From: Collybiopsis luxurians FD-317 M1
Taxonomy: Eukaryota; Basidiomycota; Agaricomycetes; Agaricales; Omphalotaceae
Length of the DNA stretch: 64,000 bases
Assembly (NCBI GenBank): GCA_000827265.1
Contig: KN834780.1
Span: forward strand, 22,627-86,626
Direction: 5' to 3'
Position 1 is the first letter of the stretch. Each line of letters opens with the position of its first letter. Below are positions 23,210 through 36,060 of this stretch, in pieces. The notes below the pieces were generated by a model. It was not told where the DNA came from and made no database searches. It saw only the letters and a list, made by a program, of their open reading frames with translations. The translations under genes and the position numbers were made by a program.

Positions 23210-23537
23210 ATTCGCACATTCAAAGAGCAGCATTCCTGCAAGATCATCTGCCCTTAGGCGTCGGGGATTGCATTGGGGCACTCGTTTGCGTCAAGTGCAA
23301 CTTCTACTACCACAGTAGTACTAGGTTTGCCTGTCCGACTGAAGGCCACCGTCTTCTTTACGATGTCTCTCAGGTTGTGGTTGTACGTTTGGAGTGTTCT
23401 TTGCATGAGTTAAGTTGCAGAGGGAGCTCGAAAAAAGGATATTTGGAAATGATCCGAAGGTTAACGCGGAGTATGATGCGTTGAACGCGACAATAACATC
23501 ATGTGGCCGCGAACAGGTCCAGGTCGTCGGGCAGTAG
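23210..23537 (+). CDS. Possible small two-exon gene or 3' gene fragment
   Basis: Open frame 23210-23373 ends in CTCAG/GTTGTGG; a second frame 23421-23537 starts after TTGCAG and ends in TAG, joined in phase. The product would contain GALVCVKCNFYYHSSTRFAC, with C-x2-C plus later Cys and His that could bind a metal, then an acidic helix (KRIFGNDPKVNAEYDALN). No start codon is evident; 5' exons are unresolved. Unknown function, possibly a remnant. Confidence 0.3.
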
Positions 23538-24369
23538 CGCTACCGGGCCAACATTCTGGACATAGTAATTCGTATACCAATAAACGCTCGTCAACGACAT
23601 CCACGGCCATGAAGACAAGAATATATATTTCAATCTGGATTCAAACATGCTAGGAAACATTAAATACACCGTACAAATCGCGGTATATGATAAATCTACT
23701 AGGGTACGAGGAACATGAGGAAATGAATTTCAGTGACAGGGGAGGGGGAAACGGAGGGAAAATGATAAAAAGTAAGGGGAAAGTAACCATGGGAAGCCCA
23801 TCCTTGACGAGGACAGTAGTTGGTGGAGTGGTGTATGATGAAACCGATTTAAAAAGCATTACAAGTGTATACGTACTCCACGAGGAAAAGGGATATAAAC
23901 CAGAACTGGAACGCTCATAATGGGGTCATAATAGGTCATCACGATGGTAGAGAAGAGAGGAATGTGACAGGGTACAAGCTTGGGTGGAAGGGAGGAAAAC
24001 TGAAGTTTTGATGTTAAACTTGTCGAGAGATCAGGGTGGATAACAAGATATGTTTCCGAAAGGAAAAACGAAGAGAATAAACAGTATGAAAAGGGGGATT
24101 TCGAGGTATGAGAAGAAGTATTTTGGAGTCGAAATGAGCGAGAAACGGACGTATCAAGGGAACAGAAACGCGCTCAAAAGGAAAGGTGTGCGTGCATGCA
24201 ATAAAATATACACAAACAGCTCGCAAACGACAGCAGTTCATAGTGTCCCAGTTCGTGCAACCACAGGGGAGCAGCTAATTTGACCTACTCGTACCACGGC
24301 AGTACGTTGAGCCGGTAATGGCGTCAGTTTGAGTGGATAGCGAGCTCTGCAAGGCGTCCGAGGTTACGA
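23538..24369. other. 3' intergenic region
   Basis: No gene recognised. Between the possible small gene and the convergent 3' end of the exchanger gene. Confidence 0.4.
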
Positions 24370-27300
24370 TCATAGCCAGGAAGCCAGATACCACCTCAAA
24401 TACTCCCAAATCGTAAGCCCGTTAAACTCTTGCCACGCACTCGCGCCTGCAAAGCCTTCGCCGGTGTTACCAATCGGAAGAGTAGTATCAACATCCGGGT
24501 GGATTTCCTCTGTGCGAGGGGCAAAGTAGAAGCCGGCAATGAGGACGAGGTAGCTGTGTAACATCAGAGGGAAAATAGTGCAGCCAATGACGATCAGAGC
24601 CGAAAATGATAGAACAAAGAATGTACTCACCTCATAATAAGAATACTCCCTCGGTGGTAGTTACTCTTTGCCTCGATATACGTGTACGTCAACAAAAACA
24701 TCGAAAGGATGATCGCGATAACATCCCAGCGGGGGAAAATGAGCCTATATCATCGTCCAGCAAGTAAGGGAAGACCAGATAACATGAGCATTCGATAAGG
24801 CGACAGAGAAGTAAGGACGTACGAAAATGTATGCGCAACCTCGCCCATTCGATCCGGGAACCACCACGCACTGAAGGCAACCATAACGGGTATTTGCAAG
24901 AGGCAGACTTGAAGAGCGTAGGCGGATCCAATTTCCATACTAAAAGACAGGGCGTCAGTAATTTGGACACCCGACATGGGGGGACGCAGGAGAGGAAGGC
25001 GAGGGAAATCGAGAGGAAAGAGAATTGCGGAGGGCACGGAGATATAAGAGGAGGAGGGAAAGTGAAAACACGGGGAGAAGACAGAAATAGTAAAAAACCA
25101 ATAACCCACCTCAACGCAATATTACCATTCAGCGCGAACGAAATCGCATTCATAAACTCTGTCGTATTCGGCACGAGCGCCAACAGCGTCACTCCCAAAA
25201 ACTTTTCGTCGAGTCCCGAGTCACCCAGGATAACGTCGATCACGTCCACGAGGATTTCTAAAAAAGAGACGTTCAACATTGAGTGTCTCGTCTGGGAAGT
25301 AGAAGCGGAAAACAAAATTAAACAGTAAAACTCACCAGCAATAATAGCATACAACGCCGTACAAGCCAACAACACACTCGCACTAGTGAACCGACTCCAA
25401 CTAGGCGCATCGTGCCCTCCGTGTCCACCTCCTCCGCCAGCACCACCATGCGCGCCCTGTCCCCCCGCTCCATCTCCTCCAACTATCTGAACAGCAGTCG
25501 AGTGCTTCGCCCTCATCGGACTCTGCACACCCCCGATACCCGCATGAGCCTGCTGCTGATGCCTCAATGCACTAACAGTAGCAACCGCCACCGCACGCGT
25601 AAACTCATCCGTACTAATCGTCCCAGGGATCTGCAGCGACCCTCCTCCGCCGCCCAATTCACCGGCACCCTTCACCGCATTCACAGCTTGGTCAACCGAC
25701 TCGAGAACGGGGGTCGGCAACACTCCATGTCCTCCAACTCCAGGTGAAGGTGGAATCGCAATACTCGTAGGCGCGTAGGAAACTCGTCTCTGCATCGTAG
25801 GCGAACTCGGACCCTTTTGCGCATTGTTACCTGCAATCCCAGTACCGCCAGGAGTGAATGGTACTACCGGACTCTGAGGCCTCCCTCCACCACCAGAGGT
25901 AGAGGTACTTAGATTACTAGCCCGATGCGAGATGGTCCTTTGCATCCCAGCCGGAACGAGTTTGTGGTACAGGCTCTGTCTCGCATTTGGGGTGGATTGG
26001 GGAAGGTTAGAATGGACCGGAAGATCGCTTGAAGTGAGCAATTGTTGGGGATTCTGCCATATCTGGGAAGCGTGCGTGCGGAGGGAGAACCATAGGCCGA
26101 CGAGGTATGACTGTGTAAAAGACAGACTGTCAGTAAACCTACTTCACGAACAAGATATGCCGTGGAAGCATATCATCGAAGACGGCGACTAAAATATACT
26201 CACGAAAATCAAGATAGCCGCACAGAAAAACATCAAATCCTTGACTGTACTCTGATAAAACGGGTCCTTGACGGGATCCGGATGCTGGTAATAGCACCGA
26301 TCGCAAACCCATGGTTTATTTGGTGAACTCGGTGGCTTGCTCGGGCAGCCGGTACAAATGAGCTGGAACTACAGCCGAAAGAAAGAAAAAAACATGTCAG
26401 CGACCGAAGATAGGCAAACAGGGCGCACAAGAAAGCTTAAAAGAAACAACACTCACATTCCCATAAATCTGATAAAACAACGTCGGCGCAACGGCCCCAA
26501 TAATCGCCATAATCAACATCATACTCGTCACCCCCGCACTCTTCGCATTGAACCTCACCTCCTTCCTCCTCATCGCACTACTCACCATACTCATCCCCGG
26601 CATCAACAACACACCCGCCAACAAACTACCCACAATCGATCCCTCCACCAACCTACCCTTCCCGCTATCCAGCGCAATACAGTAGAGCAGAATCTCGATA
26701 ATCGAACCAAACGTCGCGTTGATCACCGCACCCATGCCGATCGAGGATTGAGCAGAGATGGAGGCGACGGCCATACCGATGAAATACGACAGTGGGATAA
26801 CGCTCAAGAGCGAAAGAATGAAAATCGTCCCCTGATTCGCGATGGCAGCTAGGAGAGCTGGGACGGGCTTTTTCTCGGACTCGAGTTCCTCAACCCAAGT
26901 GAGAAACACGGCCCAGTCGAATATGGCGAAAAAGACGATAAAAAGGAGGTTAACAAACATGATGTTAACTCCGCCGACGGTGTACTTGTAGTACTTGAGA
27001 CCAGCGGCGCGGTAGGTACATAAGAGGACTGCGGTGCAGGGGGATCCAGAGGGTGCAGGCTGTCCTTTGGTCAAGCGAGTGTGTTTGATTGAGAGGCGAG
27101 AGGCAGTAGGAGTAGGAGCGCCAGATGATTCAGACGATTCGGATGCCTGCTGTGGTACATGTTCGGAAACGGGCACTGGAGAATCAACCACGACGCTCAA
27201 AGGAGCTGCGCAAAACCTGATCGTCTCCGGCTGCTCAAACATGTGCTTTATGAGAGCCCAGCTGAGCTTGGCCATGGGAATGGTAAGGACGAGGAACCAG

Positions 27301-28460
27301 CAGATGAGACAGACGATAAGCATCAACGGGGCAATAATGCACGCGAAGCCTATCCAAAAGCACACCCGCCCTAGGACATCGCTCGAGGACGTCTGTTTGG
27401 CGAGTCCAATGGAGGAAGATGAAGAAGTGGCAGAACGATGGGCAGCGCCGTAGGATTTTGCTGGCAGAGGACCTGGGGTTGCTGGAATGAGGGGAGTGTG
27501 TTCGGAGGGTGGGACCCAGGATGAAGATTGAAAGTGGGCATAATCTCCCTCGCGCACGGTATGGTTGGACTCACTGCTGAGTCGCTCATGATCGTCATCT
27601 TCCTCTTCCTCTTCGGGCTTGTCGATATCATCTGCAAGACCCTCTACGTATTTGCCGAACGGCCAGGCGAGGTACCAGCCAAGACCGAATACGAGAGTGG
27701 AATAGCGCTTGCCGCCCTGGGGAACAACATAGAGCAAGGCACTGATAACAAAGCATACCAATGAAAGCCACCATCCAAAAACCACAACCCAAAAGAGATT
27801 CCCAGGAAGAAGATGGCGTTCAGCTTGAGCTGAGGGTACGGAGTGAAGAGCTTCGTCAGCATAACGAGTGACCGAACGAGATTTCTTGTACAGTGCAGGT
27901 TTCCAAATGGGCAAACCGAATGGATGTTCGACGTTAATGAGAGACTGCCTTTCTTTCAAAGTTATTGGGTCTTCATCATCTCTGCCTTTTCCATTTCCAG
28001 CCTCTTCCTCCGACGGTTGTTCGTCAGAGTCGTCGTGGGCGACCTGGTTGTCGTCGACCGAGACTGCTTTCCCACCACGAGGTTCTTGTTCACCGTATTC
28101 TTCCGCCTCGCTGAACGCCTCATCTTCTCTGAACCTCGAACTTGCACTCGTACTCCTCATTCCCCTCCTTATCGAATGCGCAGATGACGACCGCACCAGA
28201 ATCGGCTGCGGGTGGCGAGCAGACGCCGGCGATGTAGAAGAGCCAAAGTAAGATGTTGCTTGTTGGTGTTGACCCTGAGAAGGCGTCGGCGTCTCTGTCG
28301 CAGAAGACCAGCTCTGGCTAGTGCTGCTACTCGGCTGCTGAGCACCGTAGCTCAGGGACCGATGCAAGTGGCTCACAGGCGTTGGCGTCGACGCCAAAGA
28401 CTGTTCTTCGCTGGCATTCTCGCCGTGGTCGGATACCGGTGACGAAGGTACGTTAGACAT
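24370..28460 (-). CDS. VNX1: VNX1-like vacuolar monovalent cation (Ca2+)/H+ exchanger
   Basis: Seven exons: 26457-28460, 26204-26368, 25336-26110, 25110-25257, 24823-24939, 24631-24744, 24370-24553. Total 3507 nt, 1168 residues, frame kept. The N-terminal ~200 residues are Ser/Pro-rich and acidic, probably cytosolic. Membrane segments then begin (LFWVVVFGWWLSLVCFVIS). The alpha-1 repeat of the CaCA superfamily is GAVINATFGSIIEILLYCIA and the alpha-2 repeat is ALVPNTTEFMNAISFALNG; both carry the acidic ion-binding residue. A Cys-rich loop (FQLICTGCP ... VCDRCYYQHPDP ... DPFYQSTVKDLMFF) is characteristic of yeast Vnx1-like proteins. A long Gly/Ser-rich loop (25400-26000) separates the halves. 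Expected role: H+-driven uptake of Na+/K+ or Ca2+ into the vacuole. It is transcribed away from the P450 cluster, with 466 bp between the two starts. Confidence 0.9.
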
Positions 28461-28926
28461 GGCTGGCCAGGTTCAAAGAGCAAAGAAGGCCTGGATCGAC
28501 GTAGCTTGGAAACCCTATGCACCGGCATTCCCGGCTGCATACAGTGGATTATCTAATCTTATCGTGAAAAGATTAGATAAGATATCACGTTTGAGGACAC
28601 AATGAGACAGCAATGAGAAGTGCCCAATGTCCAAGGAGCCGTCAAATTAAAGACTGAAGCTGCTGAAGTCTGGATTTCGACTTTTTTCTGGCTAAATCAA
28701 TCTCATCAAAGTATACCCCAAGCGCTAGTATCTAAGTACAGTCCTGTCAATAGATCTACAGTTGTATGTCCCCGTATGACACTCGAAATGCTTTCCGGTG
28801 ACAGCTTCCGGGAATTAGGCCCTATTCCGACTCTCTGAGCTGCCATAGTAAAATTAAATGTTACTCGGATGGAAGCTCTCTCGGGTTCCCCACGTAAATT
28901 GCTCTTTTTTCTTGACCACCACCACG
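28461..28926. promoter_or_regulatory. Divergent promoter region between exchanger and P450-1
   Basis: The two genes start 466 bp apart in opposite directions. The half nearer P450-1 (about 28610-28900) is similar to the leaders of the other P450 copies. An AT-rich palindrome, ATCTAATCTT (28551-28560) and AAGATTAGAT (28569-28578) with an 8-nt loop, lies here and recurs in other P450 spacers. Confidence 0.45.
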
Positions 28927-31128
28927 ATGACTCTTCTCGCCGCCATAGTCCTCCTCTTTCCTTTCCTCTTCGTCGTTTATTTGCGCAGAACCAAAAGATC
29001 CAATGCCTATCCTTATCCACTTCCTCCAGGTCCTAAAAAGCTTCCAATAGTTGAAAACATTCTTGACATCCCAAAGAAAGGTTTCGTTTGGCTAGCTTAC
29101 GCCGAAATGTGTCGAAAATACAGCAAGTTTGGGTTTTCTTCGTCTCGGCAATTCAGTAGGTTCTGAGTTTGAATCATTATATATAGAATCGGACATCATA
29201 CATTTGAGTGCTCTGGGAAACTCAATCATTGTACTCAATTCGACTAGAGTGGTCAACGATCTTGTGGAAAAGCGGTCCTCAATCTATTCAAGCAGGCCAC
29301 ACTCTGTGATGCTCGGGGAACTGATGGGGTAGGGGTCTGATTTTCGATTCATAACTGAAACTTACCATCATGTTTAGCTGGAAAGAGTACTTCAACTTCA
29401 GGCCATATGATGATGGATGGAAGGCGCAACGGAAAATCGTCAACCAGGCTTTCCCTCCGGGGGATATAGGACGTTTTCATCAAAAGTTGCTATCTGCAAC
29501 GCATGAGCTTCTTCAAATCTTAATTCAAACTCATGATTTCACAAAAGACTTACAATCGTTAGCTATCATTCCTATCTAAGCCAGCTTATATACCTAATAC
29601 TTACTAATTCCTCTAAAACAGATGGGCTTCCGTATTTATCCTGGACGTTGTCTATGGGATCCACGCAAAAGAGACCGACTCGTATCTAACGACAGCCGTG
29701 AAAGCCATCAAGTCCTTAGCTTACGCCGCAACTCCTGGTCTATTCTACGTCGACCAAATTTCTATCTGTGCGTAGATACATGCCATAATCCTCCATTTAC
29801 CAAATAACCGAGCATTCCAACAAAAGTGAAATATGTTCCCGAATGGTTCCCTGGTGCTACGTTCAAACGTCAAGCGAGAGAGTGGAATGATCTGCGTATC
29901 AAAATGACGGATACTTTCAATGTCACTAAAGAACGAATGGCAAGTCCCCTTGACATTCATTTTTAAGTCATTACATTTACTCTACACATGACGTTACTAA
30001 GGCATTGGGAACCGCGACCCCGTCCCTCACCTCGGTCGCCCTGGAGCAAATAGATCTTTCCCAAAATACGAGAGAGCAAGAAGAGTGCATCAAGAAAGCT
30101 GCTGCAACGGCATACGCAGGTCAGTCTGCTTTCATCTGAGGACCCGCCACACGAGACACTTGCTCCTTCCGTCTCAATCTGCCATTCCATTCTTTTTCAT
30201 CATACTCAATGAAAATTCTCTACAGGTGGCGCCGATACATCAGGTAAGTGAAGAGCCAGTAACTTGTCAACGCTTATACGAATCCATTGACAATAATCAT
30301 CAGTTGTTGCACTGCAATCCTTCGTCGCCTTCATGTTAATGCACCCAGAAATTCAACACAAGGCTCATAGCGAGTTAGACAAAATTTTTGGACCAGGAGA
30401 CTTACCCAGTTTCAGCGATGAACAGTCTTTACCATATATCACAGCAATCGTGCGAGAAACACTCAGGCTTCAACCCGTAGCTCCTCTTGGTACATGGAGA
30501 TTTCATGTTGGCCTCGGAAGCTGAGAAACTTAATTTGGAATGTTTAATGCACAGGAATACCGCATCTAGTCACTCAAGATGACATCTATGAAGGATTCCT
30601 CATTCCTAAAGGAAGTATTGTCATATCAAATGCCTGGTAAGTTTGCCTGGCTACCATCATACACTGTTTAAGAACAACGACCGAGCGGTCTTCGTCCTTA
30701 GGTCGATGTGCCATGATGAAAAAGTCTATCCCGACCCAAACCAATTTAATCCTTCACGTTTCCTTGATGCCGAAGGAAAGCTCAATCCTAACATCAAAGA
30801 TCCGTCCGGTGCTACATTTGGTTTCGGAAGGCGTATTTGCGTAGGTAGCATTCATTCTCAGGCGCGTCCGTAAGACTAAATATTCTATTCATTCACGTAG
30901 CCTGGCAAGCATATCGCTCTTGCATCATTGTTCATTGTAATTGCGTCCATTCTCACTTGCTACACAATCGAGCCAGAGCTGGACGAACATGGAGAGCCTG
31001 TAAAGCCGGAGGTGGAGTGGAATCCGGAGCCGACATTGCTCAATAACCCACTTCCTTTTAAATGCCAGTTCGTTCCGCGTTCCAAAGAAATCGAAGAGTC
31101 CCTTCGACGATTAAAGTCCGAATTCTGA
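28927..31128 (+). CDS. Cytochrome P450 monooxygenase 1 (intact)
   Basis: Eleven exons: 28927-29122, 29187-29328, 29378-29557, 29622-29767, 29827-29939, 30002-30119, 30226-30243, 30304-30489, 30555-30636, 30702-30840, 30901-31128. Total 1548 nt, 515 residues. N-terminal membrane anchor (LLAAIVLLFPFLFVVYL) and proline hinge ([11 protein letters not shown]) target it to the endoplasmic reticulum. I-helix AGGADTS, ExxR as ETLR, PSRF in the PERF position and the heme loop FGFGRRICPGK with the Cys thiolate are all present. Introns 1 (29123) and 5 (29940) begin with GCAAGT, not GT; the frame is kept only if these are used. Agaricomycete relatives are annotated O-methylsterigmatocystin oxidoreductase-like, but the substrate cannot be told from sequence. 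Confidence 0.9.
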
Positions 31129-32319
31129 TTCTCAAAGAAGATATTGTAGAATAGATTACAGCAAAAATGAGACTGTTCCCCTTTTAGTTCAGACACAAAT
31201 TGACTCGGAAAAAAGGTTGTTGCAACTCTTCTCAAAAGTTATTGATACCGACTCAATGCTAACTACGGCACTCTACCTCTGTCCAGCTTCAAAAAAGTGT
31301 AGGTTAGCTTGTGTATGCTTGAGGGCGCGCTCTTCCAACCCATTCAAAACTCGGGAACATCCTCTTTTCCTGGAGCATGTTGCTCAGGAGTCATAGGCAT
31401 TTGTCAACTGTTCATTGCTGCCAGCTCTACGAGTCTTACCGTGTCTGGACACCAGGAATAAGGCAGGTAGGATATTGCCGAAGAGAAAGAAGACCTGGAT
31501 CGACGCAGCTGGGCATCGGCATTTTCGGCTGCTTTAGGTGGCGTCATCTAATCTTATTAGTAGAAAGATTAGATAAGATGTCCCGTTTGAAGTTGCCATT
31601 GTCGCTGATTAGAGGTTATTTGCAGAATTCTTGCAAACTTTTGATTTGGAAATTTTGAATTGTTGGAGCGAATTCTGGACCAATCAAATTGTTTGTAGCA
31701 AAGTTGTAAATAACCTATTTACCCAAAAAAAAAAAAAAAGAAAATAAAAGAAAGCTCGAAGGTCGCTCGAAAGAGTCGAAAATCTCGTCATATGAGGATC
31801 CATACACTGGCACAGAAGTACACGAGGTTCAAGGAGCTGATAAATCAAGACTGATGTTTGGAATTCATTTTTTTCCATAGATCTTTTTCCTGCCAGCCGA
31901 AGTGATCTTACCCAAAACTTGCCAAAGTGTTACCAAAGGACTATCCAGCAGATGTACAGCTGTATGTAAGTATTATTACACTCGGAATTCTTCCTGTGGC
32001 AGCTTCCGGGAATCTGGCTCTACTCTACTTGACGCGTTAGTGGCCGACGCTAACACGTGGCAATACTCGTGCGCTTTTCAGCAGCTTCTCTGGATCATCG
32101 AATGTAATGGATACTAACTATAATATAAATTGCAAAATATAGATCAATTCAAAAATTGCCTGTCTTGCATCAGGCACAAAATCATTGCATTCCATTCCAC
32201 GCACTTGTAACCCTGCCTCTCGGAGCTGCCAGCTCCAGGGTAAATGGCGGTAAATGGCTTTCGGATGGAGGTTCTCCGGGGTAACCTAAGTAAACTGCTC
32301 TTCTTTCTTGACTACCATC
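31129..32319. other. P450-1/P450-2 spacer
   Basis: Unit spacer repeated after P450-2 (34495-34923) and P450-3 (59672-60150), including GACTCGG...GTTATTGATACCGACT and the palindrome ATCTAATCTT/AAGATTAGAT at 31546-31574. The part before P450-2 resembles the other P450 leaders. A run of about 15 A is at 31725-31739. No gene. Confidence 0.6.
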
Positions 32320-34494
32320 ATGATGACTTTTCTCGCCGCCGCAGTTTTCGTCTTTCCTTTCCTCTTCATTGTTTATGTGTGCAGAACCAAAATATTTCAT
32401 GCGCATCCGTATCCACTTCCTCCGGGTCCCAAAAAGCTGCCCATAGTCGATAATCTCTTTGACCTTCCAAAAAAAGGTTTTATCTGGCTTGAGTACGCTA
32501 AGATGTGTCGAAAATACAGCAAGTTTGGAATTTAATTTCCCCTCGCATGCCCTAAGTTTAAATTACTATAGATTCGGACATTGTACATTTGAGCGCTCTG
32601 GGAAACTCAATTATTGTGTTGAATTCCTCCAAGGTCATCAACGACCTCGTGGAAAAGCGGTCTTCGATCTACTCCAGCAGACCACACTCTGTGATGCTTG
32701 GTGATCTAATGGGGTAGGTGCTCTGATATTTTTTTTTCTCTTAGTCAAAGCTTATCATCGTGGACAGGTGGGGGGAGTACCTCCCAGTCATGCCTTACAA
32801 TGATGACTGGAAAATTCAACGAAGAATTGTAAACCAGGCCTTTCCTCCAAGCGATATAAAACGGTTCCAACCAAAACTGCTATCTGCTACACACGATCTC
32901 CTTGGAATCCTGGCTCAGACCGATGATATTGTAAAGGATTTACAATCGTAATTAGGCCGCTATGCTTTCTACAACCAAGCTGTATGCGCTAACCCTTCGG
33001 GAATAGATGGGCGTTCCTATTCACCTTGGATGTTGTCTATGGGATCCACCCAGAAGGTACTGACTCGTTGTCAACTACTGCTGTACAGGCAGTGGAATCG
33101 TTGGCTCTTGCCTCAATTCCTGGCGCATTTTACATCGACCAATTTCCAATTTGTGCGTAAATCGCATTATCTAGTACTTTACTTGCTAGATAACCTGGAA
33201 TTCTGAAAGTGAAATATGTACCCGAATGGTTCCCTGGAGCTACATTCAAACGTAAAGCGAGAGAGTGGAGTGATCTGCGTATCAAAATGACGGATACTTT
33301 CAGTGTTACTAAAGAACGAGTGGCAAGTCCCCTTGACATTCATCTTTCAATCATCACATTTACGCGCAACATTGCTAAGGCATTGGGAACCGCGACCACG
33401 TCCCTCACCTCAGTAGCCCTGGAGCAAATAGATCTTTCCCAAAATACAAGAGAGCAAGAGGAGCGTATCAAGAAAGCTGCTGCAGCGGCATATGCAGGTG
33501 AGTCCGCTTTCATCTGAGGAACCGCTGATAAGACACTTTTATTGTTCCTTCCGTCTAATCATACTAATTCATGCTTTTTCATGATACTCGATTCAATTTC
33601 TTTGCAGGTGGCGCCGATACATCAGGTAAGCAATGAGTCAGGACAACTCTACCGAGGCCATTGACAATCAATAATTATCAGTTCTTGCACTGCAATCCTT
33701 CATTGCTCTCATGTTAATGCACCCAGAAATTCAACGAGAAGCTCATAGCGAATTAGACAAAGCTCTTGGACCAGGAAATCTACCGAGTTTCAGCGATGAA
33801 CCGTCCTTGCCATACATCACAGCAATTTTGCGGGAGACGCTCAGGCTTCAACCTGTAGCTCCTCTAGGTACGTAGGAAATCGATGGTATTCACTAGATAG
33901 TTGAAATGCTTGATACACAGGAGTTCCGCATCTAGTCACTCGAGATGACATCTATAATGGATATTTTATTCCTAAAGGAAGTGTTGTCATATCAAATGCC
34001 TGGTAAGTCCGCCTGGTTATCATCATACACTATTTGAGTGCAACGACTGGGCGGTCTTCGTTCCTAGGTCTGTCTGCCACAATGAAGAAGACTACCCCAA
34101 CCCAAACCAATTTAATCCTTCACGTTTTCTTGATGCCGAGGGAAAACACAATCCCAACCTCCAAGATCCATCCGGCGCTACATTTGGGTTTGGAAGGCGT
34201 GTTTGCGTAGGTAGCATTCATTCTCAGGCGCGTCCGTAGGACTAAATATTCTATTCATTCACGTAGCCTGGCAAGCATATCGCTCTTGCATCATTGTTCA
34301 TTGTAATTGCGTCCATTCTCACTTGCTACACAATCGAGCCAGAGCTGGACGAACATGGAGAGCCTGTAAAGCCGGAGGTGGAGTGGAATCCGGAGCCGAC
34401 ATTGCTCAATAACCCACTTCCTTTTAAATGCCGGTTCGTTCCACGTTCCGAAGAAATCGAAGAGTCCCTTCGACGATTAGAGTCCGAATTCTGA
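32320..34494 (+). CDS. Cytochrome P450 monooxygenase 2 (intact)
   Basis: The first seven exons match P450-1 exactly in length (196, 142, 180, 146, 113, 118 and 18 nt, counting from the second ATG at 32323), so the product is about 515 residues. The first ATG, at 32320, adds one Met. Hydrophobic anchor ([17 protein letters not shown]), hinge [12 protein letters not shown]-helix AGGADTS encoded by the 18-nt exon 33608-33625, ETLR, PSRF and [11 protein letters not shown] are intact. GC-AG introns start at 32519 and 33323. The 3' exon and downstream flank are almost identical to those of P450-1 while the 5' half is more diverged. The giant transposon begins 430 bp downstream. Confidence 0.9.
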
Positions 34495-34915
34495 TTCTCA
34501 AAGAAGATAATGTAGAATAGACTACAGCAAAAATGAGACTGTTTCCCTTTTAGTTCAGACGCAAAATGACTCGAAAAAAAAAAGTTGCTGCAACTCTTCT
34601 CACAGGTTATTGATACCGACTTAATACTAACTATGGCACTCCACCTCTGTCCAGCTTGAAAAAAAGTGTAGGCTAGCTTGTGTATGTTTGAGGGCGCGCT
34701 CTTCCAACCCATTCAAAACTCGGGAATATCATCTTTTCCTGGAGCATGTTGCTCAGGAGTCATAGGCATTTGCTTCAACTGTTCATTGCTGCCAGCTCTA
34801 CTCTTACCGTGTCTGGACACCAGTAATAAGGCAGGTAGGTTATGGCCGAAGAGAAAGAAGCTTGATCGACGTAGCTTGGCATCGGCATTTTCGGCTGCTT
34901 TAGGTGGCGTCATCT
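34495..34915. other. P450-2 3' flank up to the transposon
   Basis: Copy of the P450 unit spacer (compare 31129-31550), cut at 34923 by the 22-kb element. No gene. Confidence 0.6.
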
Positions 34916-34923
34916 AATCTTAT
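34916..34923. repeat. 8-bp target-site duplication, left (AATCTTAT)
   Basis: Identical to 57133-57140. In the uninterrupted spacer after P450-1 the same bases occur once (31550-31557), giving the empty site. Confidence 0.9.
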
Positions 34924-35034
34924 CGGATACCTCGTAAACCGTTTCGGTACTTAATGGGACCCGCTGATGTGATCAAGCCGGGGTACGCATAGAGTCAAAA
35001 GAGGGTACCAAGACGGGCCCTTAGTGATATAAGC
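34924..35034 (+). repeat. Left terminal inverted repeat of the KDZ element
   Basis: Pairs with the reverse complement of 57023-57132. The best-conserved blocks are CGGTACNTAANGNGACCC (about 34944-34961) and GAGGGTACCAAGACGGGCCC (35001-35020). Confidence 0.85.
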
Positions 35035-35281
35035 CATCCTATGTAGTTATATGTGTATAGTAGTCGCTTCAGAAGGAAACAATGAATAAATGGCCACGAA
35101 TACACTGCATAGGGAAACAATCGAGCAAATGATGAACAGAGCTGCATGCAGATGCATTTTATATGCAGCCTCCAGGCCCTGCAAATAGATGCAATGCCCA
35201 TGAAAACAAGGTAGGCTTCTGCATACAGATGCAACAAATCTGGCCACTTCCCAATGAGCATTGCAACTGCTGAACGGAAGT

Positions 35282-36000
35282 CTGCATAGGCATGCAGCTC
35301 CCGCCCAACGGAAGCCTGCATATATATGCAGCTCCGGCCCAACGGAAGTCTGGATAGGAATGCAGCAGCTTCTGCTCAATGGAAGTCTGGATAGGAATGC
35401 AGCAGCTTCTGCTCAGTGGAAGTCTGCATAGGAATGCAGCAGCTTCTGCTCAATGGAAGTCTGCATATCCATGCAGGTTCCCCTCAGCAGAACTCTGCAT
35501 AGGTATGCAGGTTCCCCTCAACTATATGCAGCTCCGGCCCAATGGAAGCCTGCATGTGTATGCAGCTCCTGCCCAACAGAAGTCTGCATAGGCATGCAGG
35601 TTCTGCTCAATGGAACTTTGCATAGGAATGCAGCAGCTTCCGCTCAATGGAAGTCTGCATATGCATGCAGGTTCCCCTCAACTATATGCAGCTCTGGCCC
35701 AATGGAAGTCTGCATAGGCATGCAGGTTCTGCTCAATGGAACTCTGCATAGGAATGCAGCAGCTTCCGCTCAATGGAAGTCTGCATATGCATACAGGTTC
35801 CCCTCAACATAGGCCTGCATATCTATGCAGCTTCTGTTCAATGAAGGTCAGCATATCTATACAGCCTCCCTTGAATGGGGCATATCTATGCACCTTCTGT
35901 TCAACAGAGGTCTGCATATCTGTGCAGCTTCCGGTCACCGGAGGTCTGCATATCCATGCTGTTCCGCTCACCGGAAGTTTGCATAGGCATCTCCGGTCCC
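35282..36000. repeat. Left subterminal array of short palindromes
   Basis: About twenty units spaced roughly 32-36 bp, consensus TCTGCATAGGNATGCAGC followed by TTCTGCTCAATGGAAG or GGTTCCCCTCA. Each core is an inverted repeat TGCAT/ATGCA. The reverse-oriented relatives form the array at the other end, so the arrays are mirror images like the terminal repeats. Such repeats near transposon ends are usually transposase-binding sites. Long open frames here (for example 35379-35812) are an artefact of the repeat. Confidence 0.8.
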
Positions 36001-36060
36001 CTCAGGTAGCACACAAAAATTGTTGTGGGATAAGAAATTTTCTTAAGTTCTCCTTTCGCA

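Noticed and set aside
24831..25328. Plus-strand frames across the exchanger gene
   Set aside because: They run antisense to confirmed exons and introns of the 1168-residue exchanger.
28858..29020. Earlier start for P450-1 at 28858
   Set aside because: Only the ATG at 28927 matches the start position and hydrophobic anchor of the paralogues.
35379..35812. Long open frames with YACRFP/GMQ-type repeats
   Set aside because: They are translations of the tandem palindrome array in several frames on both strands and have no gene-like start or codon use.
35282..36000. Regular short repeats resembling a CRISPR array
   Set aside because: The units are imperfect palindromes with conserved spacers in a eukaryotic transposon, the mirror array lies at the other end, and there are no cas genes.
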